Positions 25,736 through 36,430 of a DNA stretch of 62,140 nt are shown piece after piece (the first letter of the stretch is position 1; the number at the start of each line of letters is the position of its first letter). This DNA comes from Chromatiales bacterium (lineage in GTDB: Bacteria; Pseudomonadota; Gammaproteobacteria; Steroidobacterales; GCA-2729495): the NCBI GenBank assembly GCA_002729495.1, contig PBYE01000026.1, forward strand, positions 1 through 62,140, given 5' to 3'. The notes under the pieces are model-generated. The model searched no databases. It saw nothing but the letters and a program-made list of their open reading frames with translations, and was not told the origin of the DNA. The translations under genes and the position numbers were made by a program.

Positions 25736-26884
25736 CTACTCAAACCAGAGCAGCACTTCATCCCATGTAGTTTGCAGCAAACTGCCTTCCCCAACTTTTG
25801 CGGAGCTGTACACGTTGTGGCGTGCAACCGTGTCGGCGCCAACAACCGCACGAACCTCGCCGACGGCTTCGCTCGTTTGCACAGGGGCTATAAGCTTGTC
25901 GGGAATGCTGACGCTGGTTTTGACCTGGTCCAGTGATCCTCGTGGAATGGTAATGTAGACCGGCTTGTCAACAACCAGATCGGTTGATTCCTGTTCGCCT
26001 TTCCAGACCCTCGCGTCGGCAACGACTTCTCCCTGATCCCACAAGCGGTGAGTTTCAAAGAAGCGAAATCCATAATTCAACAATGCCTGCGATTCGTTAG
26101 CCCGGGCTGCCGTGCTCTTGGTTCCAAGTACGACGGCGATTAACCGCATTCCATTTCGCTCAGCCGACGACACGAGACAGTAGCCGGCATTCTCCGTATA
26201 ACCGGTTTTCATTCCATCCACTGTTTCATCGCGCCAGAGCAGACCATTTCGATTGCCTTGGGTAATTCCGTTGTACGTGAATTCTTTTTGCGAGTACCAC
26301 TTGTAGTAATCGGGGTACTCTCGAATCAGTGCCGCAGCGAGTGCTGCTATATCGCTGGCCGATGTGTAGTGGTTTTCGGCCGGCAGCCCCGTGCTGTTGA
26401 GGTAATTGGTGCGGGTCATGCCCAGTTCATCAGCCAGCTGGTTCATAATCTCCGCAAAACTTGCTTCGGTTCCCGCCACATGCTCGGCCAGTGCGACACT
26501 GGCATCGTTGCCCGACTGTACGATCATGCCGGGTAACAGCAACTCGACAGGAACCCGGGTACCTACCTCGATGAACATGCGCGACCCCGGCGTTCGCCAG
26601 GCTTTTTCGCTGACCCGGACCTCGTCATCCAGGTTTACCTGCCCCGAATTGATAGCCCTGAATACAGCATAGGCGGTCATGAGTTTGGTGATACTGGCCG
26701 GCTCCAGACGCTCGTCCGCATTCTTGCTCGCCAGCACGCGGCCGCTGTTGAAATCAACGAGTAAATAGCCCTTGGCATTAAGGGCCGGGGGTGAGGGGGC
26801 TGCTATCTGAGCCGATCCGGTCATCGGCAGGATGGTCGCGGCTGCTATAAGCAGGGCAACTCGTAATCGGCAAAAAGTCATCAT
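25736..26884 (-). CDS. dacA: D-alanyl-D-alanine carboxypeptidase (PBP5/6 family)
   Basis: 382 residues. A signal peptide ends near TGSAQ. The penicillin-binding motifs are SITK (SxxK), SGND (SxN) and KTG in DGMKTGYTENAGY. After the catalytic domain comes the PBP5 C-terminal beta domain, with a short amphipathic tail (LLQTTWDEVLLWFE) that would hold the enzyme to the outer face of the inner membrane. It trims the terminal D-Ala from pentapeptides. 41 bp separate it from rlpA. Confidence 0.95.
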   Translation of the reverse strand: MMTFCRLRVALLIAAATILPMTGSAQIAAPSPPALNAKGYLLVDFNSGRVLASKNADERLEPASITKLMTAYAVFRAINSGQVNLDDEVRVSEKAWRTPGSRMFIEVGTRVPVELLLPGMIVQSGNDASVALAEHVAGTEASFAEIMNQLADELGMTRTNYLNSTGLPAENHYTSASDIAALAAALIREYPDYYKWYSQKEFTYNGITQGNRNGLLWRDETVDGMKTGYTENAGYCLVSSAERNGMRLIAVVLGTKSTAARANESQALLNYGFRFFETHRLWDQGEVVADARVWKGEQESTDLVVDKPVYITIPRGSLDQVKTSVSIPDKLIAPVQTSEAVGEVRAVVGADTVARHNVYSSAKVGEGSLLQTTWDEVLLWFE

Positions 26885-26925
26885 CTATAAGGCATCCAGA
26901 ATGTCAGGTCTGAGCGGGCGGTATT

Positions 26926-27726
26926 CTAGCCCGGCTCGATGACCAGGTGGGTTTCCGTTATTTGCAGGTTCGCGGCAGCACGCACGATTCGGTCATATTC
27001 GCCGGCGCCACTGATCGGGCCAACTCGCACCCGGTACAGTTTCGGTGAGCTGTTACTCGATTCATATACCGTTACCTTGTTAAGGCCGCCTGAACTAAGC
27101 CGGCTTGCCATTGCCAATGCCTTTGCCCGGTCGCCAAATGCGCCGAACTGCACATACATCCGTTCGCCAGCCAAAGGCTTACTGACGGCGGGCCGCGCGA
27201 CTGCCGCCCGTGTCCGGGCCGGCACGTCAACGCCGGCTGTTCCGGTAAGGGCGACAACTTCTACACGCCCGGTGCCATGTGAAATGATGCCCAGTTCACG
27301 GGCTGCAGCATAGGAAAGGTCGATCAGGCGACCTTTCACAAATGGACCACGGTCGTTGACTCTTAAAATGACAGAACGCCTGTTGTCCAGATTCGTGACT
27401 CGTACGTTCGTTGGCAGCGGTAATGTTTTGTGTGCGGCGGTCATTTTGTGCATGTCGTAGCGTTCGCCGCTTGAGGTGGAGCGACCATGAAACTTTTTGC
27501 CATACCATGATGCGGTACCCCGTTCGCGATAACCGGCGCTACTGTTCATCACTGTATAGCGCTTGCCATACACTTCATAGAAAGGCGGATTGCCGTATTT
27601 GCTGGGCGACAGGTTGCCGGAAGTGGCGTGTTGCCCGGTCGTCCTGGAATCTTCCCAGCGGGAAGCGCCACATGAGCCCAGGCTGAGGGCCAGTACTATC
27701 CAGTAGATGCCAAGCAGCTTTTTCAC
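26926..27726 (-). CDS. rlpA: Septal ring lytic transglycosylase RlpA
   Basis: 266 residues. A lipobox (SLGSC) ends the signal. The double-psi beta-barrel domain carries GTASWYGKKFHGRSTSSG and the catalytic-Asp region VILRVNDRGPF. A C-terminal SPOR domain (about 185-262) binds denuded glycan at the septum. RlpA of this type cleaves peptide-free glycan strands. It overlaps the mltB gene by 4 bp. Confidence 0.95.
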   Translation of the reverse strand: MKKLLGIYWIVLALSLGSCGASRWEDSRTTGQHATSGNLSPSKYGNPPFYEVYGKRYTVMNSSAGYRERGTASWYGKKFHGRSTSSGERYDMHKMTAAHKTLPLPTNVRVTNLDNRRSVILRVNDRGPFVKGRLIDLSYAAARELGIISHGTGRVEVVALTGTAGVDVPARTRAAVARPAVSKPLAGERMYVQFGAFGDRAKALAMASRLSSGGLNKVTVYESSNSSPKLYRVRVGPISGAGEYDRIVRAAANLQITETHLVIEPG

Positions 27727-28730
27727 AGATTTGCCTCACGCACAATGCTATCGCCCAGTTCCCACGCGGCCAGTGCATACATCACGCTGTGGTTGTAACG
27801 GGTGATCACGTAAAGGTTATTGAACCCTACCCAGTACTCCTTGCCTTCCTCACCGTCCAGGAGCCAGAGTCCAGCGGCCTCATCGCAATCGAGGTCGGTA
27901 GGAAAAAATATGCCGCCATTGCTAAGTTCGCCTACCGTCGAACCCGGCTTTAGTCCATCGTTCAATGGCAAATCATCTATTCCCTCGGCGACGGTTGCAA
28001 GAGCAGCGACCGGCGCGCCTGCTTGCCATTTGTGAACGGCGAAATAGTTCGCAACGCTTGCCAGGATGTCATGCCAGTTATTGAGCAGGTCACGCCGACC
28101 GTCTCCGTTACCGTCGACCGCAAAATTCCGGTAACTGCTTGGAATGAACTGTGGCGGGCCCATTGCCCCTGCGTAAGAACCTTTTAGCTCCAGCAGATCC
28201 AGATTTTCTTCACGTGCAAGTCTGAATGCATGCCCGAGTTCTGAGCGGAAGAACTTGCTGCGCGGCGGATAGTCAAAGCCCAACGTCGTAAGCGCATCTA
28301 CTACCCGGTAACTTCCGGTCCTACGCCCAAAATAACTTTCAACCCCCACGATACCCAGAATCATTGAGGGCGGCACACCGGTGTCTTGCTCAATAGTTTC
28401 CAGCGTTTCCCTGTGTTTCGCAAAAAACTTTACGCCCGCACGTATTCGCTCAGGTGTTACAAAAATAGCTCGGTATTCATGCCATGGTTTTACCCCTTCG
28501 GCCGGCTGGCTAATGGCGTCAAGTATGCTTTGCTGCACCTTGCTCTTCGCAAGTATCTGTTCGACAAATGCCGGGTCGAACTTATCTTCGACAGACAGGT
28601 CGTTGACAAACTGACGAACATCTTCGCGTTGCAGGTCGACGGACCATGCAAGCGCAGGTATGAGCAGAGTGACTAGCAAGCCGGTTCGTAAACAGAGAAC
28701 CTGCTGTGCGAAATGAAAATTCCCTTTCAT
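27723..28730 (-). CDS. mltB: Lytic murein transglycosylase B
   Basis: 335 residues. The signal segment ends near LAWSVD and no lipobox is evident, so it is probably soluble or anchored by an uncleaved helix. The catalytic Glu lies in GIVGVESYFGRRTG. FIPSSYRNFAVDGNGDGRRD matches the family substrate-binding and Ca-like loop region. Overlaps rodA and rlpA by 4 bp on either side, so the set is translationally coupled. Confidence 0.94.
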   Translation of the reverse strand: MKGNFHFAQQVLCLRTGLLVTLLIPALAWSVDLQREDVRQFVNDLSVEDKFDPAFVEQILAKSKVQQSILDAISQPAEGVKPWHEYRAIFVTPERIRAGVKFFAKHRETLETIEQDTGVPPSMILGIVGVESYFGRRTGSYRVVDALTTLGFDYPPRSKFFRSELGHAFRLAREENLDLLELKGSYAGAMGPPQFIPSSYRNFAVDGNGDGRRDLLNNWHDILASVANYFAVHKWQAGAPVAALATVAEGIDDLPLNDGLKPGSTVGELSNGGIFFPTDLDCDEAAGLWLLDGEEGKEYWVGFNNLYVITRYNHSVMYALAAWELGDSIVREANL

Positions 28731-29854
28731 CGTGGCAATAGCTTCCGGTGCGTTTGTACAGACATCAGGATACCGAAACCTGCCAGAAGGGTCACCATGG
28801 AGGTACCACCCGCGCTCACGAGCGGCAGCGGTACCCCCACGACCGGCAGCAGACCGGTGACCATGGCTGTATTCACGAATACATAGAAAAAGAAGGTAAC
28901 GCTGATGCTACCGGCAAGTAGTCGCGAAAAGGTGTCCTGGGCGGCTGCGGCAATGACAAAACCGCGCGCGATAATAAGAAGGTAAAGCAGCAGGAGCAGG
29001 GTGACGCCGATAAAGCCAAACTCCTCGCCGATTACCGCGAAAATAAAATCTGTCGATCTTTCCGGGAGAAACTCAAGCTGTCCCTGGCTGCCATTGAGCC
29101 AGCCCTTGCCAAAAATGCCACCCGAGCCTATTGCGATCTTTGACTGGATAATGTGATAACCGGCCCCCAGGGGGTCTTTCTCGGGGTCGAGGAGTGTAAG
29201 AACCCTTTGCTTCTGATAGGGGTGCATCAAGTACCAAAGCAATGGCATCGCGGCGAAGGCCATAGCCGTTGCGGCAACGATGTAACGTATACCTATGCCG
29301 GCCAGAAATATAACGGCTGCACCGGTAAGGCCTATAAGAATTGCGGTACCGAGATCAGGCTGCAGAGCGATCATACCGACGGGCGCTGCGATCAGCAGCA
29401 ACATGCCTGCGGTCAGCAATAACGATGGGGGCAGGGCCCGGTCATGCAGCAGCCAGGCCAGCATCGCAGGTACCGCAAGTTTCATCAGCTCAGAGGGTTG
29501 AAAACGCACGCCTATATCCAGCCAGCGTTGTGCGCCACCGCCTACATCGCCTATGGCCAGCACCAGTGCCAGCATCGCGAGGCCGGCAAAATAGACCCAG
29601 GGGGCGACCCGCCTCATCCAGGCAATATTAATCTGTGCAACCACCACCATTACCAATGCGGCAAGACCAATGCGAGCGACGTGCCCTACCAGCAAATCTG
29701 CATCGTTGCCCGAGGCGCTGAACAGCACGAACATGCCTAGCGCGAGCACCACTAACAGCCCGGCCATCAATTGCGGGTCGAGGTGCATACGCCTGAGAAG
29801 GTGCGTGGTTGTGCCGTAGCTTTGCGCACCGCGCCTGCCTGAGGGTGACATCAT
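28727..29854 (-). CDS. rodA: Rod-shape peptidoglycan glycosyltransferase RodA
   Basis: 375 residues with about ten transmembrane helices, typical of SEDS proteins. Family blocks RFQPSELMKLAVP, LQPDLGTAILI and the loop LPERSTDFIFAVIGEEFGF are intact; the Asp in the last loop is the essential catalytic residue in SEDS polymerases. It polymerises lipid II in the elongasome with PBP2, encoded next (4-bp overlap). Confidence 0.96.
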   Translation of the reverse strand: MMSPSGRRGAQSYGTTTHLLRRMHLDPQLMAGLLVVLALGMFVLFSASGNDADLLVGHVARIGLAALVMVVVAQINIAWMRRVAPWVYFAGLAMLALVLAIGDVGGGAQRWLDIGVRFQPSELMKLAVPAMLAWLLHDRALPPSLLLTAGMLLLIAAPVGMIALQPDLGTAILIGLTGAAVIFLAGIGIRYIVAATAMAFAAMPLLWYLMHPYQKQRVLTLLDPEKDPLGAGYHIIQSKIAIGSGGIFGKGWLNGSQGQLEFLPERSTDFIFAVIGEEFGFIGVTLLLLLYLLIIARGFVIAAAAQDTFSRLLAGSISVTFFFYVFVNTAMVTGLLPVVGVPLPLVSAGGTSMVTLLAGFGILMSVQTHRKLLPR

Positions 29855-31713
29855 AGTGCGGCCCCCCCGAGGTAAGTATCCAGAACTTTGCGGGCTACCG
29901 GTCCGGCAACACCACTGCCGCTGCCGCCATTTTCCACGATAACGGCCACGGCGATGCGCGGCTCTTCGACGGGAGCGAAGGCCACGAACAGGGCATGATC
30001 GCGCATGCGTTCAGCCAGCTCCTCCTTGTTATAGGTTTCGTTTTGCGCCACCGAAAATACCTGCGCTGTGCCACTTTTGCCGGCGATGCTCCAGGGCGCA
30101 TCCATTCCGATCGCCCGGGCAGTCCCCCGCGGGTCAGTAATTACGGCCTCCATCGCGCTCACAATCTGATCCCAGTTTGATGCATTGGAAACATGCACGG
30201 GAGTCAGTTCCCTGGGCTGTCGTTGCGCGATGGCGCCCGTCATCGGATCACGAATCCCCTGCACCATTGAAGGCCGGAAGCGTTTGCCGCGGGCCGCGAT
30301 GGTTGCGGTTGCGTGAGCCAGTTGCAACGGCGTAGCCAGCAGGTAGCCCTGGCCTATACCGGTAATAACGGTTTCGCCGGGGAACCAGATCTGGTCTTCC
30401 GGGGCAGAGAAGTTGCGGCGTTTCCATTCCCGGGTTGGCACCAGTCCGTTGCTCTCGGGACCGATATCGATGTCGGTGCTTGTTCCGAGACCGAAATCCA
30501 TCAGGGTGCGCGAAATAATGTCGATCCCCAGTTCGTTCGCCATTTCATAAAAGTACGTGTCGCATGACTGGGCAACCGCGTCGTGCAAATTTATCAGACC
30601 ATGGCCTTCAGGCTTCCAGTCGCGATACCTGTGGGGGTTACCGGGCAGGCTGTAGTAACCGCGGCAGTACACGCGTTGCGTGGCCAGGCTTGAATTCTGT
30701 TCCAGGCCCGCGAGGGCCAGCATGGGTTTAATCGTCGAGCCGGGTGGATAGGCGCCACGCAGGGCACGATTGAAGAGCGGCTGGTCAGCATCATTCTGAA
30801 GTGTACGAAACTCCTCTCGTGACAGGCCCCGGATAAAGCCGTTCGGGTCGAAGCCCGGCGCACTTGCAAAAACCAGGATCTCACCGTTGGACGGATCGAT
30901 TGCTACGACCGCCCCCCGGCGCCCCTCCAGTTCTGCTTCAGCTGTCATCTGCGCGTTGATATCGAGGCTGAGGATCAGATCGCGACCGGGCACCGCCAGT
31001 TCGGTATCCAGCACCTGCATCATTCGTCCGCGCACATTGACGAGTACATCCTGGTGGCCTGGTAAACCGTGCAGGTCCGGTTCAAAAGCCCGTTCGACCG
31101 CAACTTTGCCTATATACGCTGAACCGGCGTATTCGGCGGGATCCAGCATTTCCTGGTCGGCTGCGCTTATGCCACTGACGTAGCCAAGTGCATGCGCCGC
31201 AATATTTCCGTAAGGGTAATAACGGGCCAGCCGCGCGCGAATCTCAACCCCGGGGAAATAAGGTCGGAGCACCGCAAATCGGGCTACTTCGTCGTCAGAC
31301 ATTCCTTGCCGTATAGGGATGCTGTCGAAACGGCGCTTGCTCGCGATCAGGTTGCGGATGCGGCCCGTCGACTCTGACTTGATTAGTCCGCTGGACTCCA
31401 GCCGGGTCAGGGTGTCTTCCAGGTCGGGTACCTGCTCGGGTGTGACTTCGAGTTGATAGCTGGGTGTGTTCTCCGCAAGGATATTTTGATTACGATCAAA
31501 AATAAGACCACGGGCGGGTGGCAAAGGCTGCACCCGGATGCGGTTGCCCTGTGACTGGGCCGCGTAGTATTCCGCGTTAACGAGTTGGAGTATGGCCAGT
31601 CGCGTCAGTACCGTTCCGCTCAGCAATACTGCAATCACCGAACATGCAATGATGCGGCGTGTGAAAAGCCGCTGTTCGCGCCAATGGTCTTTTATTTGCC
31701 TGGTGTAATCCAT
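29851..31713 (-). CDS. mrdA: Penicillin-binding protein 2
   Basis: 620 residues. An N-terminal membrane helix (about 22-45), a pedestal domain and a C-terminal transpeptidase are present. The active-site motifs are STIK in GAYPPGSTIKPML, SCD in AQSCDTYFYE and KSGTAQ in AGKSGTAQVF. It is the crosslinking partner of RodA in side-wall growth. It starts the leftward run of cell-wall genes 4 bp after mreD and so may be cotranscribed with mreCD. Confidence 0.96.
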   Translation of the reverse strand: MDYTRQIKDHWREQRLFTRRIIACSVIAVLLSGTVLTRLAILQLVNAEYYAAQSQGNRIRVQPLPPARGLIFDRNQNILAENTPSYQLEVTPEQVPDLEDTLTRLESSGLIKSESTGRIRNLIASKRRFDSIPIRQGMSDDEVARFAVLRPYFPGVEIRARLARYYPYGNIAAHALGYVSGISAADQEMLDPAEYAGSAYIGKVAVERAFEPDLHGLPGHQDVLVNVRGRMMQVLDTELAVPGRDLILSLDINAQMTAEAELEGRRGAVVAIDPSNGEILVFASAPGFDPNGFIRGLSREEFRTLQNDADQPLFNRALRGAYPPGSTIKPMLALAGLEQNSSLATQRVYCRGYYSLPGNPHRYRDWKPEGHGLINLHDAVAQSCDTYFYEMANELGIDIISRTLMDFGLGTSTDIDIGPESNGLVPTREWKRRNFSAPEDQIWFPGETVITGIGQGYLLATPLQLAHATATIAARGKRFRPSMVQGIRDPMTGAIAQRQPRELTPVHVSNASNWDQIVSAMEAVITDPRGTARAIGMDAPWSIAGKSGTAQVFSVAQNETYNKEELAERMRDHALFVAFAPVEEPRIAVAVIVENGGSGSGVAGPVARKVLDTYLGGAAL

Positions 31714-31717
31714 TGCG

Positions 31718-32215
31718 TCAGTTAAAGCTGGGGTCGCGGTTTTCTACCTGTGTTCTGAGCCGATCCATGATGCCCAGCACAAGCGGCCAGAAGAGTGCGC
31801 CGGAAAGCACGCGTGACCAGCGTGAAAAGCCGAAGGGCTCAAGTCCGGCCAGCCCTTCAATCATGAACTGGAGGAAGGCTTCAATAGTGAGCAGTGCGAA
31901 CACGGTCATCGTCAGTTGCCAGAGCGGGAAAATCCTGATCTGCAGGTGGAAGCGGAGTGTCAGGTATGTGACAACGCTCAGCGCCAGGGCATTCTGGCCG
32001 AGTAACTGTCCGTGGAGAATATCCAGGCAAATGCCCATGACAAATGCCGTACCCAGGCCGAAGCGCTGCGGCCACATCATTGCCCAGTAGATCAGCACCA
32101 TGACGGGCAATGGCGGTCGTACCGGTTGCAGTACGCCCGGCAGGGGCACAACCTCCAGCGCAATCGCCGCAATGAAGGCGACGAAAACAGGCCAGACCCT
32201 GACTCGCCTCGTCAT
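31718..32215 (-). CDS. mreD: Rod-shape determining protein MreD
   Basis: 165 residues with about five transmembrane helices. MreD sequences are weakly conserved; identification rests on the position after mreC (start and stop share 32215) and before mrdA, plus the helix pattern and a segment such as PVMVLIYWAMMWPQRFGLG. It acts in the elongasome membrane complex. Confidence 0.9.
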   Translation of the reverse strand: MTRRVRVWPVFVAFIAAIALEVVPLPGVLQPVRPPLPVMVLIYWAMMWPQRFGLGTAFVMGICLDILHGQLLGQNALALSVVTYLTLRFHLQIRIFPLWQLTMTVFALLTIEAFLQFMIEGLAGLEPFGFSRWSRVLSGALFWPLVLGIMDRLRTQVENRDPSFN

Positions 32216-33162
32216 CAGCCGGACTCCCCGGCAGCTGTTGTGTTATCGGCGGGCGGCGGTGCAGAAATCGTAGCTGGCTTGTTGGTTTCCGGAATATTGT
32301 CCGGATCCGCAAATGGGTCGCGTCCGCCTGGTTTGATTAACAGAACCTCGCGAATCCTGTTAAGGGCAGCCGCAGGTTCCGCATCGATCTCCAGGAACGG
32401 CTGTCCGGTAACTTTGCGTACATCACGTACGACCCCGACCGGATACCCGGGTGGAAAAGTTCCACCCAGCCCGGAACTCACCAGCAGGTCACCGATTTGT
32501 ACATCTGCGTTAAGGGGCAGAAACGGCAGTGACAGCCGATCCAGTTCTCCCGTGCCAACAGCAATCGTTCGCAAGCGGTTGCGCGCCAGTTCGACAGGTA
32601 GCGCATGATCAACGTCTGTAACGAGCATTGCCTCGGCACTGTAGTGCCGGTCGCGTGTAATCTGACCTACGATGCCATCCGCGTCGATCAGTGCCTGCCC
32701 GATATAAATGCCGTCGCTTCCGCCCTTGTTAATAACCAGCATGTTACGGAACGGGTTCATATCGACCGAGACGATTTCGGCAATCAGGATTTGGTCACCA
32801 ACAATTTCTGTTGAGTCCAGCAATGCGCGCAGCCGGGCGTTTTCTGCTTCAAGCGCAGCCATCCGCTGCAGCCGGACGCTGCGGATCAATACTTCCTGTC
32901 GCAACGTCAGATTTTCTTCCTGCAACTGCGAGCGGGTCGCCATCGATTCCGAGACGGTGCGCCTGATATCGAAGGGCGCACTGACCAGTAACTGTACGGG
33001 GTAAAGGGTCACTGCGAGGGCCTTACGCACACCGACGAGGTGCTCGTTACGATGATCCAGCACCATCAGGGTGATCGACAGTATGCAAAATAGTATGAGA
33101 CGCAGGCCGGGGCTCGCACTGCGAAAACTCCCCGGCTCGCGTTCCACAGTGGTCAGCGCCAT
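32215..33162 (-). CDS. mreC: Rod-shape determining protein MreC
   Basis: 315 residues. One transmembrane helix near residues 20-40, a coiled coil (about 75-115, LQEENLTLRQEVLIRS) and two beta domains with the usual INKGGSDGIYIGQALI and VSSGLGGTFPPGYPVG. It joins cytoplasmic MreB to PBP2. The C-terminal tail is Pro/Ala-rich and of low complexity. It follows mreB by 264 bp, a wider gap than usual, holding a stem-loop. Confidence 0.95.
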   Translation of the reverse strand: MALTTVEREPGSFRSASPGLRLILFCILSITLMVLDHRNEHLVGVRKALAVTLYPVQLLVSAPFDIRRTVSESMATRSQLQEENLTLRQEVLIRSVRLQRMAALEAENARLRALLDSTEIVGDQILIAEIVSVDMNPFRNMLVINKGGSDGIYIGQALIDADGIVGQITRDRHYSAEAMLVTDVDHALPVELARNRLRTIAVGTGELDRLSLPFLPLNADVQIGDLLVSSGLGGTFPPGYPVGVVRDVRKVTGQPFLEIDAEPAAALNRIREVLLIKPGGRDPFADPDNIPETNKPATISAPPPADNTTAAGESG

Positions 33163-33373
33163 GACCTAAGCCGTTTCAGCAACAACAATCCGCCCATGAT
33201 GGGGCAGCTTTCCTTAAGTATCAATGGGTTTCGGGCTTTATCTAGATGCTTCGGCTTGCATGCCCTGCAAGCGGGATTGTGCACGCGAATTCCGAAGGAA
33301 TAACGCCTGCAACAGGCTTACAGCGGTGTCTAAGGGAGGAAGCAGTTATATTGGCCAGCCTCCGGGATCGTTC

Positions 33374-33397
33374 CGGGGCGGCAGGGAGGCCGCCCCG
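33374..33397. other. Stem-loop between mreB and mreC
   Basis: CGGGGCGGC and GCCGCCCCG form a 9-bp stem with a 6-base loop, 30 bp past the mreB stop. There is no T run on the minus strand. It could reduce read-through so that MreB is made in excess over MreC and MreD. Nothing else recognisable was seen in 33163-33426. Confidence 0.5.
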
Positions 33398-33426
33398 TGC
33401 AACAGGCTTAAAACCTGCCGCGCCAG

Positions 33427-34494
<1,068 letters not shown>

Positions 34495-34647
34495 CTAAAG
34501 TGGAGCGTACTCTAGCAACGAGGGGGATTTTGGGCAACTGCGGGTGTATTATTACGCGCCCTTTGAGTGCCGGGCCGGTATCCGGCGTTGCCGATCCGTT
34601 GCAACAATGCCGCCGGGCTTGTGACGGCTAAACGAAGAACTCTGAAT

Positions 34648-34935
34648 GTGGCTTTATCCAAATCTGACATCGAATACATAGCGCACCTCGCGATGCTGGA
34701 CGTCGCAGAAGCTGATGTGCCCGACTACCAGGACAAACTGGGCAAGATCATCGAATTCATTGATGAACTGGGGCAGGCGAATACAAATGAAATCGTGCCC
34801 ATGGCGCACCCGCTTGCTATGAGCCAGAGGCTGCGGCCGGATGTAGTTACCGATGGCGACGAGCGCGACCATTTCCAGCAGAACTCGGAGGCGACTGCCG
34901 GCGGGCTGTATATCGTGCCGAAAGTCATCGAGTAA
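34648..34935 (+). CDS. gatC: Asp-tRNA(Asn)/Glu-tRNA(Gln) amidotransferase subunit C
   Basis: 95 residues from GTG 34648 (ALSKSDIEYIAHLAML), the normal size; the frame remains open upstream to 34567 but that part has no family character. The family blocks IEFIDELGQANT and the C-terminal FQQNSEATAGGLYIVPKVIE fit. GatC stabilises the GatA-GatB complex. It is followed 29 bp later by gatA. Confidence 0.93.
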   Translation: MALSKSDIEYIAHLAMLDVAEADVPDYQDKLGKIIEFIDELGQANTNEIVPMAHPLAMSQRLRPDVVTDGDERDHFQQNSEATAGGLYIVPKVIE

Positions 34936-34964
34936 CCGGATTCACTAGTCGTGGTTGATACCTG

Positions 34965-36428
34965 ATGCCTGAGCAACGCCAAACCATCGCTGCACTGTCC
35001 CACCTGCTTGGGGCAGGCGAGGTTAGCAGCCGCGAATTGGTGCAGGCCAGCCTGGATCGTATCGAGGAGCAGGATAAAGAGCTGAACGCCTTCATCACTG
35101 TTACGGCAGAGCAGGCGCTTGCGGCGGCAGATGCTGCAGATTTAGCGCGCGCGAACGGAACAGCAGGCCCGCTGGCCGGCGTGCCGATGGCGCACAAAGA
35201 TATTTTTTGTACCGCCGGAGTTAAAACGACCTGTGGGTCGCGCATGCTCGAAAATTTCGTGTCACCTTACGACGCAACCGTCGTTGAACGACTCGCTGAT
35301 GCCGGCATGGTTTCAGTCGGCAAAACCAACATGGACGAGTTTGCGATGGGCTCGTCGAGCGAGACGAGCTATTTTGGCGCAGTTAAGAACCCCTGGGACA
35401 CGGCGCGCTCGCCCGGCGGATCATCCGGCGGATCGGCTGCCGCGGTAGCCGCGGGCCTTGTGCCCATGGCGACAGGTACCGATACAGGTGGCTCGGTTCG
35501 CCAGCCTGCAGCGCTGTCAGGCGTCACGGGGTTCAAGCCCACGTACGGCCGGGTCTCCCGTTACGGCATAGTGGCGTTTGCGTCCAGCCTGGACCAGGCC
35601 GGCATCCTCGCGCTCAGCGCCGAGGATGCGGCCCTCGTGACGCAGGTGATTGCCGGTTTCGATGAGCGCGATTCCACCTGTTCGCCGGCCGAGGTGCCCG
35701 ACTATGCGGCGGAACTGGATGCGCCTCTGAAGGGTAAAACGATTGGTATTCCCAAGGAATATTTCGATGCCGGGCTCGATTCCGCTTGCGGAGATGCGGT
35801 CCATGCTGCACTGGAAGTCTTTAAACAGCAGGGCGCGAAACTGCGTGACGTCAGTTTGCCGAATCTGTCACTCGCCGTGCCGACTTATTACGTCGTTTGT
35901 CCTGCCGAGGCATCGTCGAACCTGTCCCGCTACGACGGTATGCGCTTCGGCCATCGCAGCGAGGATGCCGGCGATATAGAAAGTCTTTTCAAGAACAGCC
36001 GTACCGAAGGTTTTGGCGACGAAGTCAAACGCCGCATCATGACCGGCACCTATGTTTTATCGGCTGGTTATTACGATGCGTATTACCTGCAGGCGCAAAA
36101 AGTCAGGCAATTGATCAGCGATGACATGCAACGCTGTTTTGACGAGGTAGACATTATCGCCGGACCTACGACGCCGACACCCGCGTTTAAAATTGGCGAA
36201 AAAATCGATGATCCTGTGCAGATGTACCTGAACGATATCTACACAGTGTCGGTGAACCTGGCCGGTCTTCCAGGCATTTCCATTCCCTGCGGCAGCGTCA
36301 ATGGGCTGCCGGCCGGGCTGCAGTTGATTGGCCCGCATTTTGCCGAAGCTCGCGTACTTAATTTTGCTCATCGCTATCAAATGGAAACCGATTGGCACAA
36401 ACAAGTGGCGGGAGGCGGGCAGGGCTGA
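34965..36428 (+). CDS. gatA: Aspartyl/glutamyl-tRNA amidotransferase subunit A
   Basis: 487 residues. The amidase-signature triad is visible: Lys in [10 protein letters not shown], Ser in [14 protein letters not shown] and the nucleophile Ser in [14 protein letters not shown]. GatA releases ammonia from glutamine for transamidation of mischarged tRNA. Its presence implies an indirect route to Asn-tRNA or Gln-tRNA. It is separated by 2 bp from gatB. Confidence 0.98.
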   Translation: MPEQRQTIAALSHLLGAGEVSSRELVQASLDRIEEQDKELNAFITVTAEQALAAADAADLARANGTAGPLAGVPMAHKDIFCTAGVKTTCGSRMLENFVSPYDATVVERLADAGMVSVGKTNMDEFAMGSSSETSYFGAVKNPWDTARSPGGSSGGSAAAVAAGLVPMATGTDTGGSVRQPAALSGVTGFKPTYGRVSRYGIVAFASSLDQAGILALSAEDAALVTQVIAGFDERDSTCSPAEVPDYAAELDAPLKGKTIGIPKEYFDAGLDSACGDAVHAALEVFKQQGAKLRDVSLPNLSLAVPTYYVVCPAEASSNLSRYDGMRFGHRSEDAGDIESLFKNSRTEGFGDEVKRRIMTGTYVLSAGYYDAYYLQAQKVRQLISDDMQRCFDEVDIIAGPTTPTPAFKIGEKIDDPVQMYLNDIYTVSVNLAGLPGISIPCGSVNGLPAGLQLIGPHFAEARVLNFAHRYQMETDWHKQVAGGGQG

Positions 36429-36430
36429 TC